DNA of 64,000 bases from Pseudomonas donghuensis (lineage in GTDB: Bacteria > Pseudomonadota > Gammaproteobacteria > Pseudomonadales > Pseudomonadaceae). The notes below the pieces were generated by a model. The model was not told the origin of the DNA. It did not search any database and saw nothing but the letters and a program-made list of their open reading frames with translations. The translations under genes and the position numbers were made by a program. Numbering within the stretch: the stretch's first letter is position 1; each line of letters starts with the position of its first letter. Shown here in pieces: positions 16,968 through 26,345 of this stretch. Location of the stretch: the NCBI RefSeq assembly GCF_000259195.1, contig NZ_JH650770.1:21819-85818 (forward strand), read 5' to 3'.

Positions 16968-18314
16968 TTATAGGGTTTCGCGAAGCGCATCACCCTTGGT
17001 TCGTCGCTCCAGAGCCCGCTCTGTTTGCTCTACTTGCCGCCCGACCGCCAACGATGCCTGCTGAAGTGCATAATGACGCAAAATCGCAACGACGACTCCA
17101 ACCAAAAGACCAACCAAAACCGCAACCAATATGATAATCGCTCGCATTGGTCGAACCGGTTGTAACGACTCAATGGCGCGCCGATCAATCTGGACCATTT
17201 TGATATTGTCAAAATCAATACCAAGATTCTTCAAGCGGTCCATTTCTTTACGAACATCATCGACATTTTGCAGAAAAAGGTCTTCATTTTGACGGTTCTG
17301 CAAGAGTTGCACCTGGCGATTATGCTGCAAAAGTTGGAGCTCTTTTGCGATTTGCGCTACCCGGCCATCGGTAAAATCGTCATTGGCCCGTTTCGCCAAT
17401 GCTGCCCGTTCGGCTTCCAACGCATCAACGCCCATGAAGTAGAGAGGCACCGCTTGGTTGTTAACCTCCGTCCGGAATACGTTATTAGCTGGTCGCGCTG
17501 CGTCTCCAAGCATAGACGGTGTCGTTGGCCGCTGAATGCCCAAGCTGCGTGCGATGCCAATAGCCTCTGCCAGTTGCTGCATGCGTGCGATACGATTGAG
17601 TTTCAATTGTTGTCTTAAGGCCTTCAGCTCATCCTGCAGCTGCGCTTGCTTCAAGCCATCCTGCTCAAGGAGCCCCGCAATTAAAGACTCTTTGCCGCTG
17701 CTATAGGCGACCCTCGCAGCACTAAGCTGAGCCGCTAGCTCTGCCATCCGGTTTCGCACAATTACCGTCATATCAGCCTTGATGGCTTCACGCTCGGTTT
17801 CAATAGCATAATCAACAAACTTGTTGAGGATGGATACACCATCCACGCCTTGCTTGTAATCCAGGGCCGCACTCACGCTGTTTGAAAGCGCGTCCTTTTT
17901 TGTATCGGAAAGGAGCACTTTAAGCGAGTCGCGATTGAATCGTTCAAACGCCAGCTCGGAACTTTCGTCATTCTTCTCAAAGGACTTGAAAAGCGCTGGG
18001 TTTTCTTTGAAAAAACGAAGACGCGTATCATAGGAATCAAGCGTAGAAGCCACTTTCTTTAATGCTTTCTCCGATGATAGCGAGTAAAGCCCCGAGCGGT
18101 TGAGGGCGTCTAACTCATTCATTGGCACGGGTCGCAATACGCTTGTAACCTGGTACACGGGTACAAGAAAAAAAAAGCAATAAACAAGCGCAAAAAGTGC
18201 TGCTATCAGAACCGACAGCAGCACGATTTTTTTTTGCGTCCAGATAATCTTAACAACGTACAGAAGGTCAACTTCTCCATGTGATACCTGAGAGATCCTG
18301 CTCATACTAGTCAC
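16968..18314 (-). CDS. wzz: O-antigen chain-length determinant (Wzz family), long form
   Basis: A 448-residue polysaccharide co-polymerase. The N-terminal transmembrane helix is at about residues 30-53 (KIVLLSVLIAALFALVYC and following). A long periplasmic alpha-helical and coiled-coil region follows, with a second helix at about 390-412 preceded by a proline-containing segment (LQPVRPMRA). Two Wzz genes lie in tandem, of 448 and 363 residues. The family sets the modal O-chain length with Wzy at the inner membrane. The GTG at 18314 is the longest start; an ATG three codons in (18305) is an alternative. The sequence GGCGGTAGC lies immediately upstream and could be either its ribosome site or an ops element. 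Confidence 0.87.
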   Translation of the reverse strand: MTSMSRISQVSHGEVDLLYVVKIIWTQKKIVLLSVLIAALFALVYCFFFLVPVYQVTSVLRPVPMNELDALNRSGLYSLSSEKALKKVASTLDSYDTRLRFFKENPALFKSFEKNDESSELAFERFNRDSLKVLLSDTKKDALSNSVSAALDYKQGVDGVSILNKFVDYAIETEREAIKADMTVIVRNRMAELAAQLSAARVAYSSGKESLIAGLLEQDGLKQAQLQDELKALRQQLKLNRIARMQQLAEAIGIARSLGIQRPTTPSMLGDAARPANNVFRTEVNNQAVPLYFMGVDALEAERAALAKRANDDFTDGRVAQIAKELQLLQHNRQVQLLQNRQNEDLFLQNVDDVRKEMDRLKNLGIDFDNIKMVQIDRRAIESLQPVRPMRAIIILVAVLVGLLVGVVVAILRHYALQQASLAVGRQVEQTERALERRTKGDALRETL

Positions 18315-18315
18315 T

Positions 18316-18324
18316 GCTACCGCC
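18316..18324 (-). promoter_or_regulatory. ops-like 9-mer GGCGGTAGC before wzz
   Basis: On the minus strand the nine bases read GGCGGTAGC, identical to the core of the ops element through which RfaH is loaded in enterobacterial LPS and capsule operons. It lies in the 145-base gap between the two wzz genes, in the sense orientation, 1 base before the GTG codon of the downstream wzz. The rest of the JUMPstart sequence is not evident. The motif may simply be the ribosome-binding site (AGGCGG, 6 bases before the GTG). Confidence 0.3.
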
Positions 18325-18459
18325 TACGTTCAATCGGACAGATTGCCCTCGATTGCCGGTTACTGCGACGCGGGATACTCAGCGCTAGCTAAACAGGCAC
18401 AATCGACTCGCTCTACAGCAATCGAGGAAAGTCGGACATTGTGCCACCATTCAGATCAT

Positions 18460-19551
18460 TCACAAAGCGCCGCTTGCATGCGGAGAACGCGGATCCACGC
18501 GCTTTATCAGCGCGATCATCAAGACTAAAAAGACCCCAAGAATCGCTCCTAAAAGTGTTGCCCCGAGCAGTATGAGCAGTTTTTTTGGTGCTACGGGAGA
18601 CTCCGGCACATCGATCTGACCGTCTAGACGATAGACCTTGACGCCACCTGGTTCAGCTTCCAGCCCTGCGTAAAACTCGTATCTCGCTTGCAGGTCTCTC
18701 AGCTTATTAATGAACGGGTCATCCGAACCACGCCGCTCAAGGTTGGTTATCTCTGCCTCAAGGGCTTTCGCACCGCGCATATAAGTCAGCTCGCCATCGA
18801 CACTGGCTGCAAGCTCCGCTGATGCCGCACCGTCGATCAGTGGCGGTTTTTCCAGCCCGATAGCACGCGCAATTCGCAGCGCCTCTCTGAGGCGAACAAT
18901 CAGGTCTTCGCGCATTTTCAGTCCACTTTCACGCAAAGTGCTGATCTGCTGACTGATGTTACGAGCCCTGACCTGTGCCTCCCTGGCGGCGTCTTCAATG
19001 ACCTCATCCCTGGCATTGATTCCAGCCTTGGTAACGTACTCTGTCAGCCATTGCTGCGCCTCTTCCGGGCTACCTGCCTGAAAGGAGAAAACATAACGAT
19101 CCGGCTCAGCCTTTCCTGCAGACACAACGCGCAACGTCTTGCCGAAGCGCTCGTACAGCTTGTCTTTAGATGCTTCATCCGCCGCCGCCCCCAAAGAGGG
19201 AAGGTAGTGCGTATTGAAAAACTCGCGACGAAGAGCCTCAGCCTGCAAATTACGAAGGAAAACGTCATAAACACTTTTCAAGGAGTATGGGTCAAGACCA
19301 GACTCCGAGGTGCGACCGTAGTTCAACTCAGCAATTTGGCTTTGCGTCGGCGGGATGATCGATACCTTTGCCTCGTAGACCGGCTTGGTGATAAAAACAT
19401 AACCCAATCCAAACAAACCAAAAACCAATACCACCAGAAGGATTAGGAATTTCCCTGCCCAAAGGAGGCGAAGCAGCTCAACGAAATCAATATCTGCATC
19501 TGCATCTGCGCGGTTTTCAAATCTACCGTCTTGCATTCTTGTTTGTCCCAC
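18460..19551 (-). CDS. O-antigen chain-length determinant (Wzz family), short form
   Basis: A 363-residue Wzz-family protein. TM1 is at about residues 34-54 (FLILLVVLVFGLFGLGYVF), followed by a coiled-coil-rich periplasmic part, and TM2 near residues 327-350 preceded by the proline-rich VPESPVAPKKL typical of the family. It is the first gene of the O-antigen operon, downstream of ihfB and the LapA-domain gene, as in P. aeruginosa. It clearly differs from the neighbouring 448-residue Wzz, so the pair is not a recent duplication. The start is taken at GTG 19551; ATG 19536 with GGGA nine bases upstream is equally possible and loses five residues. Confidence 0.87.
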   Translation of the reverse strand: MGQTRMQDGRFENRADADADIDFVELLRLLWAGKFLILLVVLVFGLFGLGYVFITKPVYEAKVSIIPPTQSQIAELNYGRTSESGLDPYSLKSVYDVFLRNLQAEALRREFFNTHYLPSLGAAADEASKDKLYERFGKTLRVVSAGKAEPDRYVFSFQAGSPEEAQQWLTEYVTKAGINARDEVIEDAAREAQVRARNISQQISTLRESGLKMREDLIVRLREALRIARAIGLEKPPLIDGAASAELAASVDGELTYMRGAKALEAEITNLERRGSDDPFINKLRDLQARYEFYAGLEAEPGGVKVYRLDGQIDVPESPVAPKKLLILLGATLLGAILGVFLVLMIALIKRVDPRSPHASGAL

Positions 19552-19680
19552 TCACGGTTACATTGCTGTGATTTACACTGTACGTCGCTGTTCGGTAGAA
19601 AAACCACGGAAAAAGCGTTGCCCCCTAACGAAACAGACCGTTCCTACGCGCCCCCTTTACCCCCCCCGAAAGGAGATACC

Positions 19681-19908
19681 TCAGTTCTTTCTCCGCCCGA
19701 ACAGACGAGTGAAGTAGAACGCCAGAGGCCCGCATACCAATCCACTTGCAAAAAATGAAATCATCAGCACTGAAAGCGGCAAGTCGGGTGTTTTAAATCC
19801 GGCAAACATCACGGCGGTCGGCTGTTGATTCTCTAGTACAAACGCTAGCACAACCAAGCCGAGCAATAACAAAAATACGACCAGAATCAACCGCTTAAAG
19901 TTCCGCAC
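19681..19908 (-). CDS. LapA-domain inner-membrane protein (DUF1049)
   Basis: A 75-residue protein with two transmembrane helices (about residues 6-26 and 41-64) and the short polar link QQPTAVMFAG between them. This is the LapA (lipopolysaccharide assembly protein A, YciS) domain, DUF1049. In enterobacteria LapA works with LapB to control LpxC and LPS synthesis. Here lapB is not adjacent, and in Pseudomonas the gene commonly sits between ihfB and wzz. It starts with GTG at 19908 with GGGAG upstream, 21 bases after ihfB, so it is probably co-transcribed with ihfB. Its precise role in Pseudomonas is not known to me. Confidence 0.85.
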   Translation of the reverse strand: MRNFKRLILVVFLLLLGLVVLAFVLENQQPTAVMFAGFKTPDLPLSVLMISFFASGLVCGPLAFYFTRLFGRRKN

Positions 19909-19929
19909 AACGGCTCCCGTTTATCCGAA

Positions 19930-20229
19930 TTAATCTTCGTGCTGCCCTTCTTCTTCATTCACCCGATCCCGCAGCTCCTTCCCCGGCTTGAAGTGTGGCA
20001 CAAACTTGCCGTCCAGGCTGACGGACTGCCCGGTTTTTGGGTTGCGGCCTACGCGGGGGGCGCGATAGTGCAGGGAGAAGCTGCCGAAGCCGCGAATTTC
20101 GATGCGGTCGCCAGTGGCCAGGCACTGGGACATTTGCTCAAGCATAGTCTTGATGGCCAGCTCGACATCCTTGGATGAGAGCAGCCCTTGATGGGTGACA
20201 ATACGTTCGATCAGCTCCGACTTCGTCAT
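19930..20229 (-). CDS. ihfB: Integration host factor subunit beta
   Basis: A 99-residue DNA-bending protein of the HU/IHF family, beta subunit. It starts [10 protein letters not shown] and has the conserved arm region [15 protein letters not shown] with the proline that intercalates into the bent DNA. It forms a heterodimer with IhfA that bends DNA sharply at specific sites, needed for sigma-54 promoters, recombination and nucleoid structure. Its position downstream of rpsA and upstream of wzz marks the classical left boundary of the Pseudomonas O-antigen locus. The ribosome site GAAGGGAA precedes the ATG. Confidence 0.97.
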   Translation of the reverse strand: MTKSELIERIVTHQGLLSSKDVELAIKTMLEQMSQCLATGDRIEIRGFGSFSLHYRAPRVGRNPKTGQSVSLDGKFVPHFKPGKELRDRVNEEEGQHED

Positions 20230-20430
20230 ATTTTTCCCTTCTTTATCAAGCAGCTAGATCATTGCTTCGTTGTTTTTAGCATGACCTGAAGGATTTGAAC
20301 AGGGCGGTTCTTGACTTAATCGGAATTTGAAGAAATACGCCTTGGCACAATAGATGATGGCGGTTTGCCGCCAATTTCACCGAAGCTCACTGGCACAAGG
20401 GTTTCAGCGCGCGGGAGGAATCGCAGGCAC

Positions 20431-20462
20431 AAAAAAGGGCGACCGAAGTCGCCCTTTTTTAA
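20431..20462 (-). terminator. Intrinsic terminator after rpsA
   Basis: On the minus strand a GGGCGAC / GTCGCCC stem closed by a TTCG tetraloop is followed by six T. It starts about 12 bases past the rpsA stop codon. The flanking A-run also makes it usable on the plus strand. It separates rpsA from ihfB, implying that ihfB has its own promoter in the roughly 200 bases that follow. Confidence 0.9.
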
Positions 20463-20474
20463 CACCAGCAGAAC

Positions 20475-22154
20475 TTAGTTCTGTTTGGCCATTGCCTGAC
20501 GCAGCAGCGCAGCCATGGTGGTGTCAGCAGCTTCCGAAGGAGCAGCTTCTTTCAGGCTTTGGATAGCCTCTTTCTCTTCAGCGTCGTCTTTCGACTTGAT
20601 CGACAGCTGGATGACGCGCGATTTGCGGTCAACGCTGATGATCTTCGCTTCGATCTCTTCGCCTTCCTTCAGGACGTTACGCGCGTCTTCAACGCGGTCA
20701 CGGCTGATTTCGGAAGCTTTCAGAGTGGCTTCGATGTCGTCGGCCAGGGTGATGATGGCGCCTTTGGCGTCAACTTCTTTTACAACACCCTTAACGATTG
20801 CACCCTTGTCGTTGGCAGCAACGTACTCGGAGAACGGATCGCTTTCCAGCTGCTTGATACCCAGGGAGATGCGCTCGCGCTCTGGGTCAACAGACAGGAT
20901 GACGGTGTCCAGCTCGTCGCCCTTCTTGAAGCGACGTACGGCTTCTTCGCCGACTTCGTTCCAGGAGATGTCCGACAGGTGAACCAGGCCGTCGATGCCG
21001 CCGTCCAGACCAATGAAGATACCGAAATCGGTGATCGACTTGATGGTGCCGGAGATCTTGTCGCCCTTGTTGAACTGGCCAGAGAAGTCTTCCCATGGGT
21101 TGGACTTGCACTGTTTGATGCCCAGGGAGATACGACGACGCTCTTCGTCGATGTCCAGAACCATGACTTCCACTTCGTCGCCGACTTGTACGACTTTCGA
21201 AGGATGGATGTTCTTGTTGGTCCAGTCCATTTCGGAAACGTGTACCAGGCCTTCCACGCCTTCTTCCAGCTCTGCGAAGCAGCCGTAGTCGGTCAGGTTG
21301 GTAACACGCGCCATGACGCGGGTGCTTTCTGGGTAACGAGCCTTGATAGCAACCCATGGGTCTTCACCCAGTTGCTTCAGACCCAGGGATACACGGTTAC
21401 GCTCGCGATCGTACTTCAGAACCTTGACATCGATCTCGTCGCCAACGTTGACGATTTCCGATGGGTGCTTGATACGCTTCCAAGCCATGTCGGTGATGTG
21501 CAGCAGGCCATCAACGCCGCCCAGGTCAACGAATGCGCCGTAGTCGGTGAGGTTCTTGACGATACCTTTGACTTGCTGGCCTTCCTGCAGGGATTCCAGC
21601 AGAGCTTCGCGCTCGGCGCTGTTCTCGGCTTCCAGGACGCTGCGACGGGAAACGACAACGTTGTTGCGCTTCTGGTCCAGCTTGATGACCTTGAATTCCA
21701 GCTCTTTGCCTTCCAGGTGGGTGGTGTCGCGCACTGGGCGGACATCAACCAGGGAACCAGGCAGGAACGCACGGATACCGTTAACGTCGACAGTGAAGCC
21801 GCCTTTAACCTTACCGTTGATAACGCCCTTGACCACTTCTTCGGCGGCGAAAGCTGCTTCCAGAACAATCCAGCACTCGGCGCGCTTGGCTTTTTCACGG
21901 GACAGTTTGGTTTCGCCAAAGCCGTCTTCGACCGCGTCCAGCGCAACGTGAACTTCGTCACCGACCTTGATGGTCAGCTCGCCAGCTTCGTTGTAGAACT
22001 GCTCGAGCGGGATGACGCCCTCGGACTTCAGGCCAGCGTGTACGGTAACCCAGTCGCCGTCGATGTCGACAACGATACCGGTGATGATCGCACCCGGCTG
22101 AAGATTGAGGGTTTTCAGGCTTTCTTCAAAGAGTTCTGCAAAGCTTTCGCTCAT
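20475..22154 (-). CDS. rpsA: 30S ribosomal protein S1
   Basis: A 559-residue protein made of six S1 (OB-fold) repeats, the normal proteobacterial length. The first two repeats are the diverged ribosome-binding ones. The repeats carry motifs such as [20 protein letters not shown] and [22 protein letters not shown]1 binds mRNA leaders and helps the 30S subunit start on structured or weak-SD messages. It is followed by a strong terminator. The start ATG at 22154 has AGGA upstream, and the leader between cmk and rpsA contains three possible hairpins consistent with autoregulation, as known for E. coli rpsA. Confidence 0.98.
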   Translation of the reverse strand: MSESFAELFEESLKTLNLQPGAIITGIVVDIDGDWVTVHAGLKSEGVIPLEQFYNEAGELTIKVGDEVHVALDAVEDGFGETKLSREKAKRAECWIVLEAAFAAEEVVKGVINGKVKGGFTVDVNGIRAFLPGSLVDVRPVRDTTHLEGKELEFKVIKLDQKRNNVVVSRRSVLEAENSAEREALLESLQEGQQVKGIVKNLTDYGAFVDLGGVDGLLHITDMAWKRIKHPSEIVNVGDEIDVKVLKYDRERNRVSLGLKQLGEDPWVAIKARYPESTRVMARVTNLTDYGCFAELEEGVEGLVHVSEMDWTNKNIHPSKVVQVGDEVEVMVLDIDEERRRISLGIKQCKSNPWEDFSGQFNKGDKISGTIKSITDFGIFIGLDGGIDGLVHLSDISWNEVGEEAVRRFKKGDELDTVILSVDPERERISLGIKQLESDPFSEYVAANDKGAIVKGVVKEVDAKGAIITLADDIEATLKASEISRDRVEDARNVLKEGEEIEAKIISVDRKSRVIQLSIKSKDDAEEKEAIQSLKEAAPSEAADTTMAALLRQAMAKQN

Positions 22155-22172
22155 TTTAATTCCTGTAGATTC

Positions 22173-22265
22173 GGGCGGGACAAACGCCCATCAGCCACAT
22201 TCCAGACAATGTGGGTTTCGTTCATATAAAGGAAAGCCGGCAGGACGTTGACTGGTGCCCCTGCC
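22173..22265 (-). promoter_or_regulatory. Structured rpsA leader (three short hairpins)
   Basis: The 125-base gap between cmk and rpsA contains three inverted repeats: stems at 22173-22177/22185-22189 (5 bp), 22195-22201/22208-22214 (7 bp, perfect) and 22239-22244/22260-22265 (6 bp). The E. coli rpsA leader also folds into successive hairpins to which S1 binds to repress its own translation. The arrangement suggests a similar control, but I have only found the repeats by eye. Confidence 0.45.
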
Positions 22266-22279
22266 TGCTCTCCTGGCCA

Positions 22280-22966
22280 TCAGGCGATATCGCGCAGGGC
22301 GATCTCGCTCTTGATGCGTTGCAACACCTGCTCGATGGACAACTCCGTGGAATCCAGCTGGATCGCATCGGCCGCCGGTTTGAGCGGGGCCACTGCGCGC
22401 TGGGTGTCACGCTCATCACGCGCACGGATCTCTTCTAGCAGACTTGACAGACTAACATCTTCGCCTTTTGCCTTCAACTGCAAGTAACGGCGGCGAGCAC
22501 GTTCCTCGGCGCTGGCGGTCAGAAACACCTTGAGCGGTGCATCCGGAAACACCACGGTGCCCATGTCGCGACCATCGGCAATCAGCCCCGGGGCTTCCTG
22601 GAATGCCCGCTGACGTTGCAACAAGGCCTCGCGCACCGCCGGCAGCGAGGCGACCATCGAGGCACCGGCACCGACGGTTTCGGTGCGAATGACATGACTG
22701 ACATCCTCGCCCTCGAGAATGATCTGCTGCAGCTTGCCCGGCTCGGCAGCGATGAACTGCACATCCAGGTGCGCAGCGATCTTGACCAACAGTTCTTCAT
22801 TGGTCAGGTCGACGCCGTGGTTGTTGGCGGCAAAGGCCAGCAACCGGTACAGCGCGCCGGAATCCAGCAGGCGCCAACCCAGCTCACGGGCCAGCAGGCC
22901 GGCAACGGTACCCTTGCCCGAACCACTCGGCCCGTCGATGGTGATGACCGGTGCGTTGGAACTCAC
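22280..22966 (-). CDS. cmk: Cytidylate kinase
   Basis: A 228-residue (d)CMP kinase. The P-loop is [13 protein letters not shown] near the N-terminus, followed by the family segments [23 protein letters not shown] and a C-terminal [11 protein letters not shown]. It phosphorylates CMP and dCMP with ATP in the cytosol. A longer in-frame start exists at 23008 but would bury the first 14 codons in aroA. The GTG at 22966 overlaps the aroA stop (GTGA), gives the family N-terminus and is preferred. Translation is probably coupled to the TyrA-AroA fusion gene. Confidence 0.96.
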   Translation of the reverse strand: MSSNAPVITIDGPSGSGKGTVAGLLARELGWRLLDSGALYRLLAFAANNHGVDLTNEELLVKIAAHLDVQFIAAEPGKLQQIILEGEDVSHVIRTETVGAGASMVASLPAVREALLQRQRAFQEAPGLIADGRDMGTVVFPDAPLKVFLTASAEERARRRYLQLKAKGEDVSLSSLLEEIRARDERDTQRAVAPLKPAADAIQLDSTELSIEQVLQRIKSEIALRDIA

Positions 22967-25203
22967 GACTTGCCCTCTTCTGCCACGCGAATGCCGACTT
23001 CGGCGCACAGGGCGAGGAAGTTCGGGAACGAGGTCGCGACGTTGGCGCAGTCATGGATGCGGATTGGCGCCGTGGCGCGCAACGAGGCAACACTGAAGGC
23101 CATGGAGATGCGATGGTCGCCATGACCATGAACTTCACCACCGCCAATAACGCCGCCATCGATGATGATGCCGTCCGGCGTCGGCTCGCACTTCACGCCC
23201 AGGGCCAGCAGGCCGTCGGCCATGACCTGGATGCGGTCGGACTCCTTGACCCGCAGCTCTTCGGCGCCGCGCAGCACGGTACGGCCTTCGGCACAGGCCG
23301 CGGCGACGAACAGCACCGGGAACTCGTCGATAGCCAGTGGCACCAGGTGCTCGGGGATCTCGATACCCTTGAGTTTAGCCCCGCGCACGCGCAAGTCAGC
23401 CACCGGTTCACCGCCGACTTCACGCTGGTTTTCCAGGGTAATGTCGCCGCCCATCAGGCGCAGGATGTCGATGACGCCGGTACGGGTCGGGTTGATGCCA
23501 ACGTGCTCGAGCAGCAGCTCGGAGCCTTCGGCAATCGACGCCGCCACGAGGAAGAAGGCCGCCGAGGAAATGTCGGCCGGCACTTCGATATGCGTGGCGC
23601 TGAGCTTGCCGCCCGACTCCAGCGAAGCCGTAGGGCCGTCGACCTTAACGCTGTAGCCAAAACCACGGAGCATGCGCTCGGTGTGGTCACGGGTCGGCGC
23701 AGGCTCGGTGACAGTGGTCTTGCCTTCGGCATACAGACCGGCCAGCAGCAGGCAGGATTTGACCTGGGCACTGGCCATCGGCAGGGTGTAGGTCAAGGCC
23801 TTGAGCGCGTGGCCGCCGCGGATGGTCATCGGCGGACGACCTTCGGCGGCGGTTTCGATTACTGCGCCCATTTCCCGCAGCGGGTTGGCCACGCGGTTCA
23901 TTGGCCGCTTGGACAACGAGGCATCGCCAGTCAATACGGTATCGAACGGCTGTGCGGCCAGCAGGCCCGACAGCAGACGCATCGAGGTGCCGGAGTTGCC
24001 CAGATAGATCGGGCCCGGTGGCGGCTTCAGGCCGTTGAGGCCGACGCCGTGGATGGTTACCCGGCCATGGTGCGGGCCTTCGATGACCACCCCCATGTCG
24101 CGGAAGGCCTGCAAGGTCGCCAGGGCATCTTCACCCTCGAGGAAGCCTTCCACTTCAGTGGTGCCTTCAGCCAGGGAGCCGAGCATGATCGAGCGATGGG
24201 AAATCGATTTGTCACCTGGTACACGAATACGGCCAGATACGCGGCCACCAGGATTTGCCAGGAAAATCAGGTCGTTGGAGTTCATAGCGTCCACATAGGC
24301 CCGTCGGGCCAGGATTTTACTGAAATGCTCGCGGGCAACACGGGCGCGGGTGAAGACGCCCAGCAACTGATGCCCATCCCCTGCATCGACCGCGTCGCGC
24401 AAGGCGTCGAGATCGCTGCGAAATGTATCCAGCGTGCGCAGGACAGCCTCGCGGTTGGCGAGGAAAATGTCGTGCCACATGACCGGGTCGCTTCCGGCGA
24501 TTCTCGTGAAATCGCGGAAACCTCCGGCAGCGTAACGGAAGATATCGAGGTTTTCATTGCGCTTGGCCAGGGAATCGACCAGGCCGAAGGCCAGCAGGTG
24601 CGGCAGATGACTGGTCGCCGCCAGGACTTCATCATGGCGCTCGACCTGCATATGCTCGACATCGGCCTCCAGCGCACGCCAAAGCCGGTCGACCAGCGCC
24701 AGGGCAGCAGGATCGGTTTCGGCCAGCGGCGTGAGAATGACTTTGTGGCGGCGGAACAGAGCAGCATTGGAAGCCTCCACCCCGCTCTGCTCGGAGCCGG
24801 CAATCGGATGCCCGGGCACGAAGCGCGGCAAATGCCCGCCAAGGGCCTCGCGAGCTGCGCGCACGACATTGCCCTTGGCGCTGCCGACGTCGGTCAGCAC
24901 CGCCTGCCCCAGATCAAGCCGAGCCAGGCGGGCGAGGAGCTTTTCCATGGCCAGGATCGGCACGGCAAGCTGAATGACGTCAGCACCGACGCAGGCGACG
25001 GCGAGGTCGTCCTCACAGCGATCGACCACACCCAGCTCCACCGCCAGCTTGCGCGACTGCGGATCCAGATCGACACCGACCACTTCGCGGCACAGGCCGC
25101 TTTCACGCAAGCCCTTGGCGAAGGACCCGCCAATCAGGCCCAACCCGACCACCACCAGCCGACCGATGATCGGCTCAGGCTTGTTTACCACGACTTCAAC
25201 CAC
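22963..25203 (-). CDS. aroA: Fused prephenate dehydrogenase / EPSP synthase (TyrA-AroA)
   Basis: A 746-residue bifunctional protein. Residues about 14-300 are a TyrA-type prephenate dehydrogenase (NAD motif [27 protein letters not shown]). From about residue 307 an entire AroA (3-phosphoshikimate 1-carboxyvinyltransferase) follows, beginning [11 protein letters not shown] and containing [25 protein letters not shown] and VKESDRI. The fusion joins a shikimate-pathway step to the tyrosine branch and is known from Pseudomonas genomes. A methionine at residue 307 (24285) falls at the domain junction and could give a free AroA, but no strong evidence supports that. It lies 44 bases downstream of pheA and starts with GTG at 25203. 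No hisC-type aminotransferase lies between pheA and this gene, unlike P. aeruginosa PAO1. Confidence 0.96.
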   Translation of the reverse strand: MVEVVVNKPEPIIGRLVVVGLGLIGGSFAKGLRESGLCREVVGVDLDPQSRKLAVELGVVDRCEDDLAVACVGADVIQLAVPILAMEKLLARLARLDLGQAVLTDVGSAKGNVVRAAREALGGHLPRFVPGHPIAGSEQSGVEASNAALFRRHKVILTPLAETDPAALALVDRLWRALEADVEHMQVERHDEVLAATSHLPHLLAFGLVDSLAKRNENLDIFRYAAGGFRDFTRIAGSDPVMWHDIFLANREAVLRTLDTFRSDLDALRDAVDAGDGHQLLGVFTRARVAREHFSKILARRAYVDAMNSNDLIFLANPGGRVSGRIRVPGDKSISHRSIMLGSLAEGTTEVEGFLEGEDALATLQAFRDMGVVIEGPHHGRVTIHGVGLNGLKPPPGPIYLGNSGTSMRLLSGLLAAQPFDTVLTGDASLSKRPMNRVANPLREMGAVIETAAEGRPPMTIRGGHALKALTYTLPMASAQVKSCLLLAGLYAEGKTTVTEPAPTRDHTERMLRGFGYSVKVDGPTASLESGGKLSATHIEVPADISSAAFFLVAASIAEGSELLLEHVGINPTRTGVIDILRLMGGDITLENQREVGGEPVADLRVRGAKLKGIEIPEHLVPLAIDEFPVLFVAAACAEGRTVLRGAEELRVKESDRIQVMADGLLALGVKCEPTPDGIIIDGGVIGGGEVHGHGDHRISMAFSVASLRATAPIRIHDCANVATSFPNFLALCAEVGIRVAEEGKS

Positions 25204-25247
25204 GGAGCTGGACCCTGTTCAAGACTGCATGTACGCCACTCATCGCT

Positions 25248-26345
25248 TCAGAGTACCGCTTTGGGGTAGGAACCCAACACCTTCAGGGCCACGGCTTCCT
25301 GGCTGATCTGCTCCAGCACGGCTTTGATCAGCGGGTCGCGGTGGTGGCCGACGAAATCGATGAAGAATACGTAGGTCCATTTACCGCTGCGCGAAGGACG
25401 AGTCTCGATACGAGTCAGGTCGATGCCGTTCTCATGGAACGGCACCAGCAACTCGTGCAAGGCGCCCGGCTTGTTGCTCATGGAAACGATAATCGAGGTC
25501 TTGTCATCGCCGGTCGGCGGCACTTCCTGGTTACCGATCATCAGGAAGCGCGTGGAGTTGTCCGGACGGTCTTCGATCTTCTCGGCCAGACGGGTCAGGC
25601 CGTACAGGTCAGCCGCCATGTCGCCGGCGATCGCCGCCGAGTTCCACTCGCCCTTGACCCGCTTGGCCGCTTCGGCGTTGCTCGACACCGCGACGCGCTC
25701 GACATTCGGGTAGTGAGCGTCCAGCCACTTGCGGCACTGGGCCAGCGACTGGGCGTGGGAGTAGATACGGCTGATGCTGTCGGTCTTGGTGTTCTCGCCC
25801 ACCAGCAGGTGGTGGTGAATACGCAGCTCGACTTCGCCGCAGATCACCATATCGTGCTCAAGGAAGCTGTCGAGGGTGTGGTTGACCGCACCTTCGGTGG
25901 AGTTTTCCACCGGCACCACGCCAAAGTTGACGGCACCGGCCGCCACTTCGCGGAACACTTCGTCGATGGCCGCCATCGGCTTGCTGATCACCGCATGGCC
26001 GAAATGCTTCAGCGCCGCCGCCTGGGTAAAGGTCCCCTCAGGGCCCAGGTAGGCCACCTTGAGCGGCTGTTCCAGGGCCAGGCACGACGACATGATTTCG
26101 CGGAACAAACGCGCCATCTCTTCGTTGCCCAGCGGCCCCTGGTTACGCTGCATCACGCGCTTGAGCACCTGGGCTTCACGCTCGGGGCGATAGAATACCG
26201 GGGTCTCGCCTTCGGCCAAGGTCGCAGTCTTGACCCGCGCCACTTCCTGCGCGCAACGGGCACGGTCACTGATCAGCTCGAGGATCTTCTCATCGAGACT
26301 GTCAATGCGCACCCGCAGCGCTTTGAGTTCCTGCTCAGACATCAT
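25248..26345 (-). CDS. pheA: Bifunctional chorismate mutase / prephenate dehydratase
   Basis: A 365-residue P-protein. Residues 1 to about 95 are an AroQ-type chorismate mutase (LRVRIDSLDEKILELISDR). Residues about 96-275 are the prephenate dehydratase (VAYLGPEGTFTQAAALKHFG, VPVENSTEGAVNHTLD, and the catalytic NSTRFLMIG). An ACT regulatory domain follows (KPGALHELLVPFHENGIDLTRIETRPS), which in the family binds phenylalanine for feedback inhibition. It makes phenylpyruvate from chorismate. The first ATG (26345) overlaps the serC stop as ATGA; the second (26342) follows directly. Confidence 0.97.
   Translation of the reverse strand: MMSEQELKALRVRIDSLDEKILELISDRARCAQEVARVKTATLAEGETPVFYRPEREAQVLKRVMQRNQGPLGNEEMARLFREIMSSCLALEQPLKVAYLGPEGTFTQAAALKHFGHAVISKPMAAIDEVFREVAAGAVNFGVVPVENSTEGAVNHTLDSFLEHDMVICGEVELRIHHHLLVGENTKTDSISRIYSHAQSLAQCRKWLDAHYPNVERVAVSSNAEAAKRVKGEWNSAAIAGDMAADLYGLTRLAEKIEDRPDNSTRFLMIGNQEVPPTGDDKTSIIVSMSNKPGALHELLVPFHENGIDLTRIETRPSRSGKWTYVFFIDFVGHHRDPLIKAVLEQISQEAVALKVLGSYPKAVL

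Noticed and set aside
20559..22229. Long open frame of 556 codons antisense to rpsA
   Set aside because: It mirrors the codon bias of rpsA, has no family motif and its composition (many Val, Asp, Gln, Phe) is that of an antisense reading of a high-GC gene.
22951..25269. Open frame of 772 codons antisense to the TyrA-AroA fusion and part of cmk
   Set aside because: Antisense shadow with His/Gln/Arg-rich translation and no recognisable domain; the opposite strand has unmistakable enzymes.
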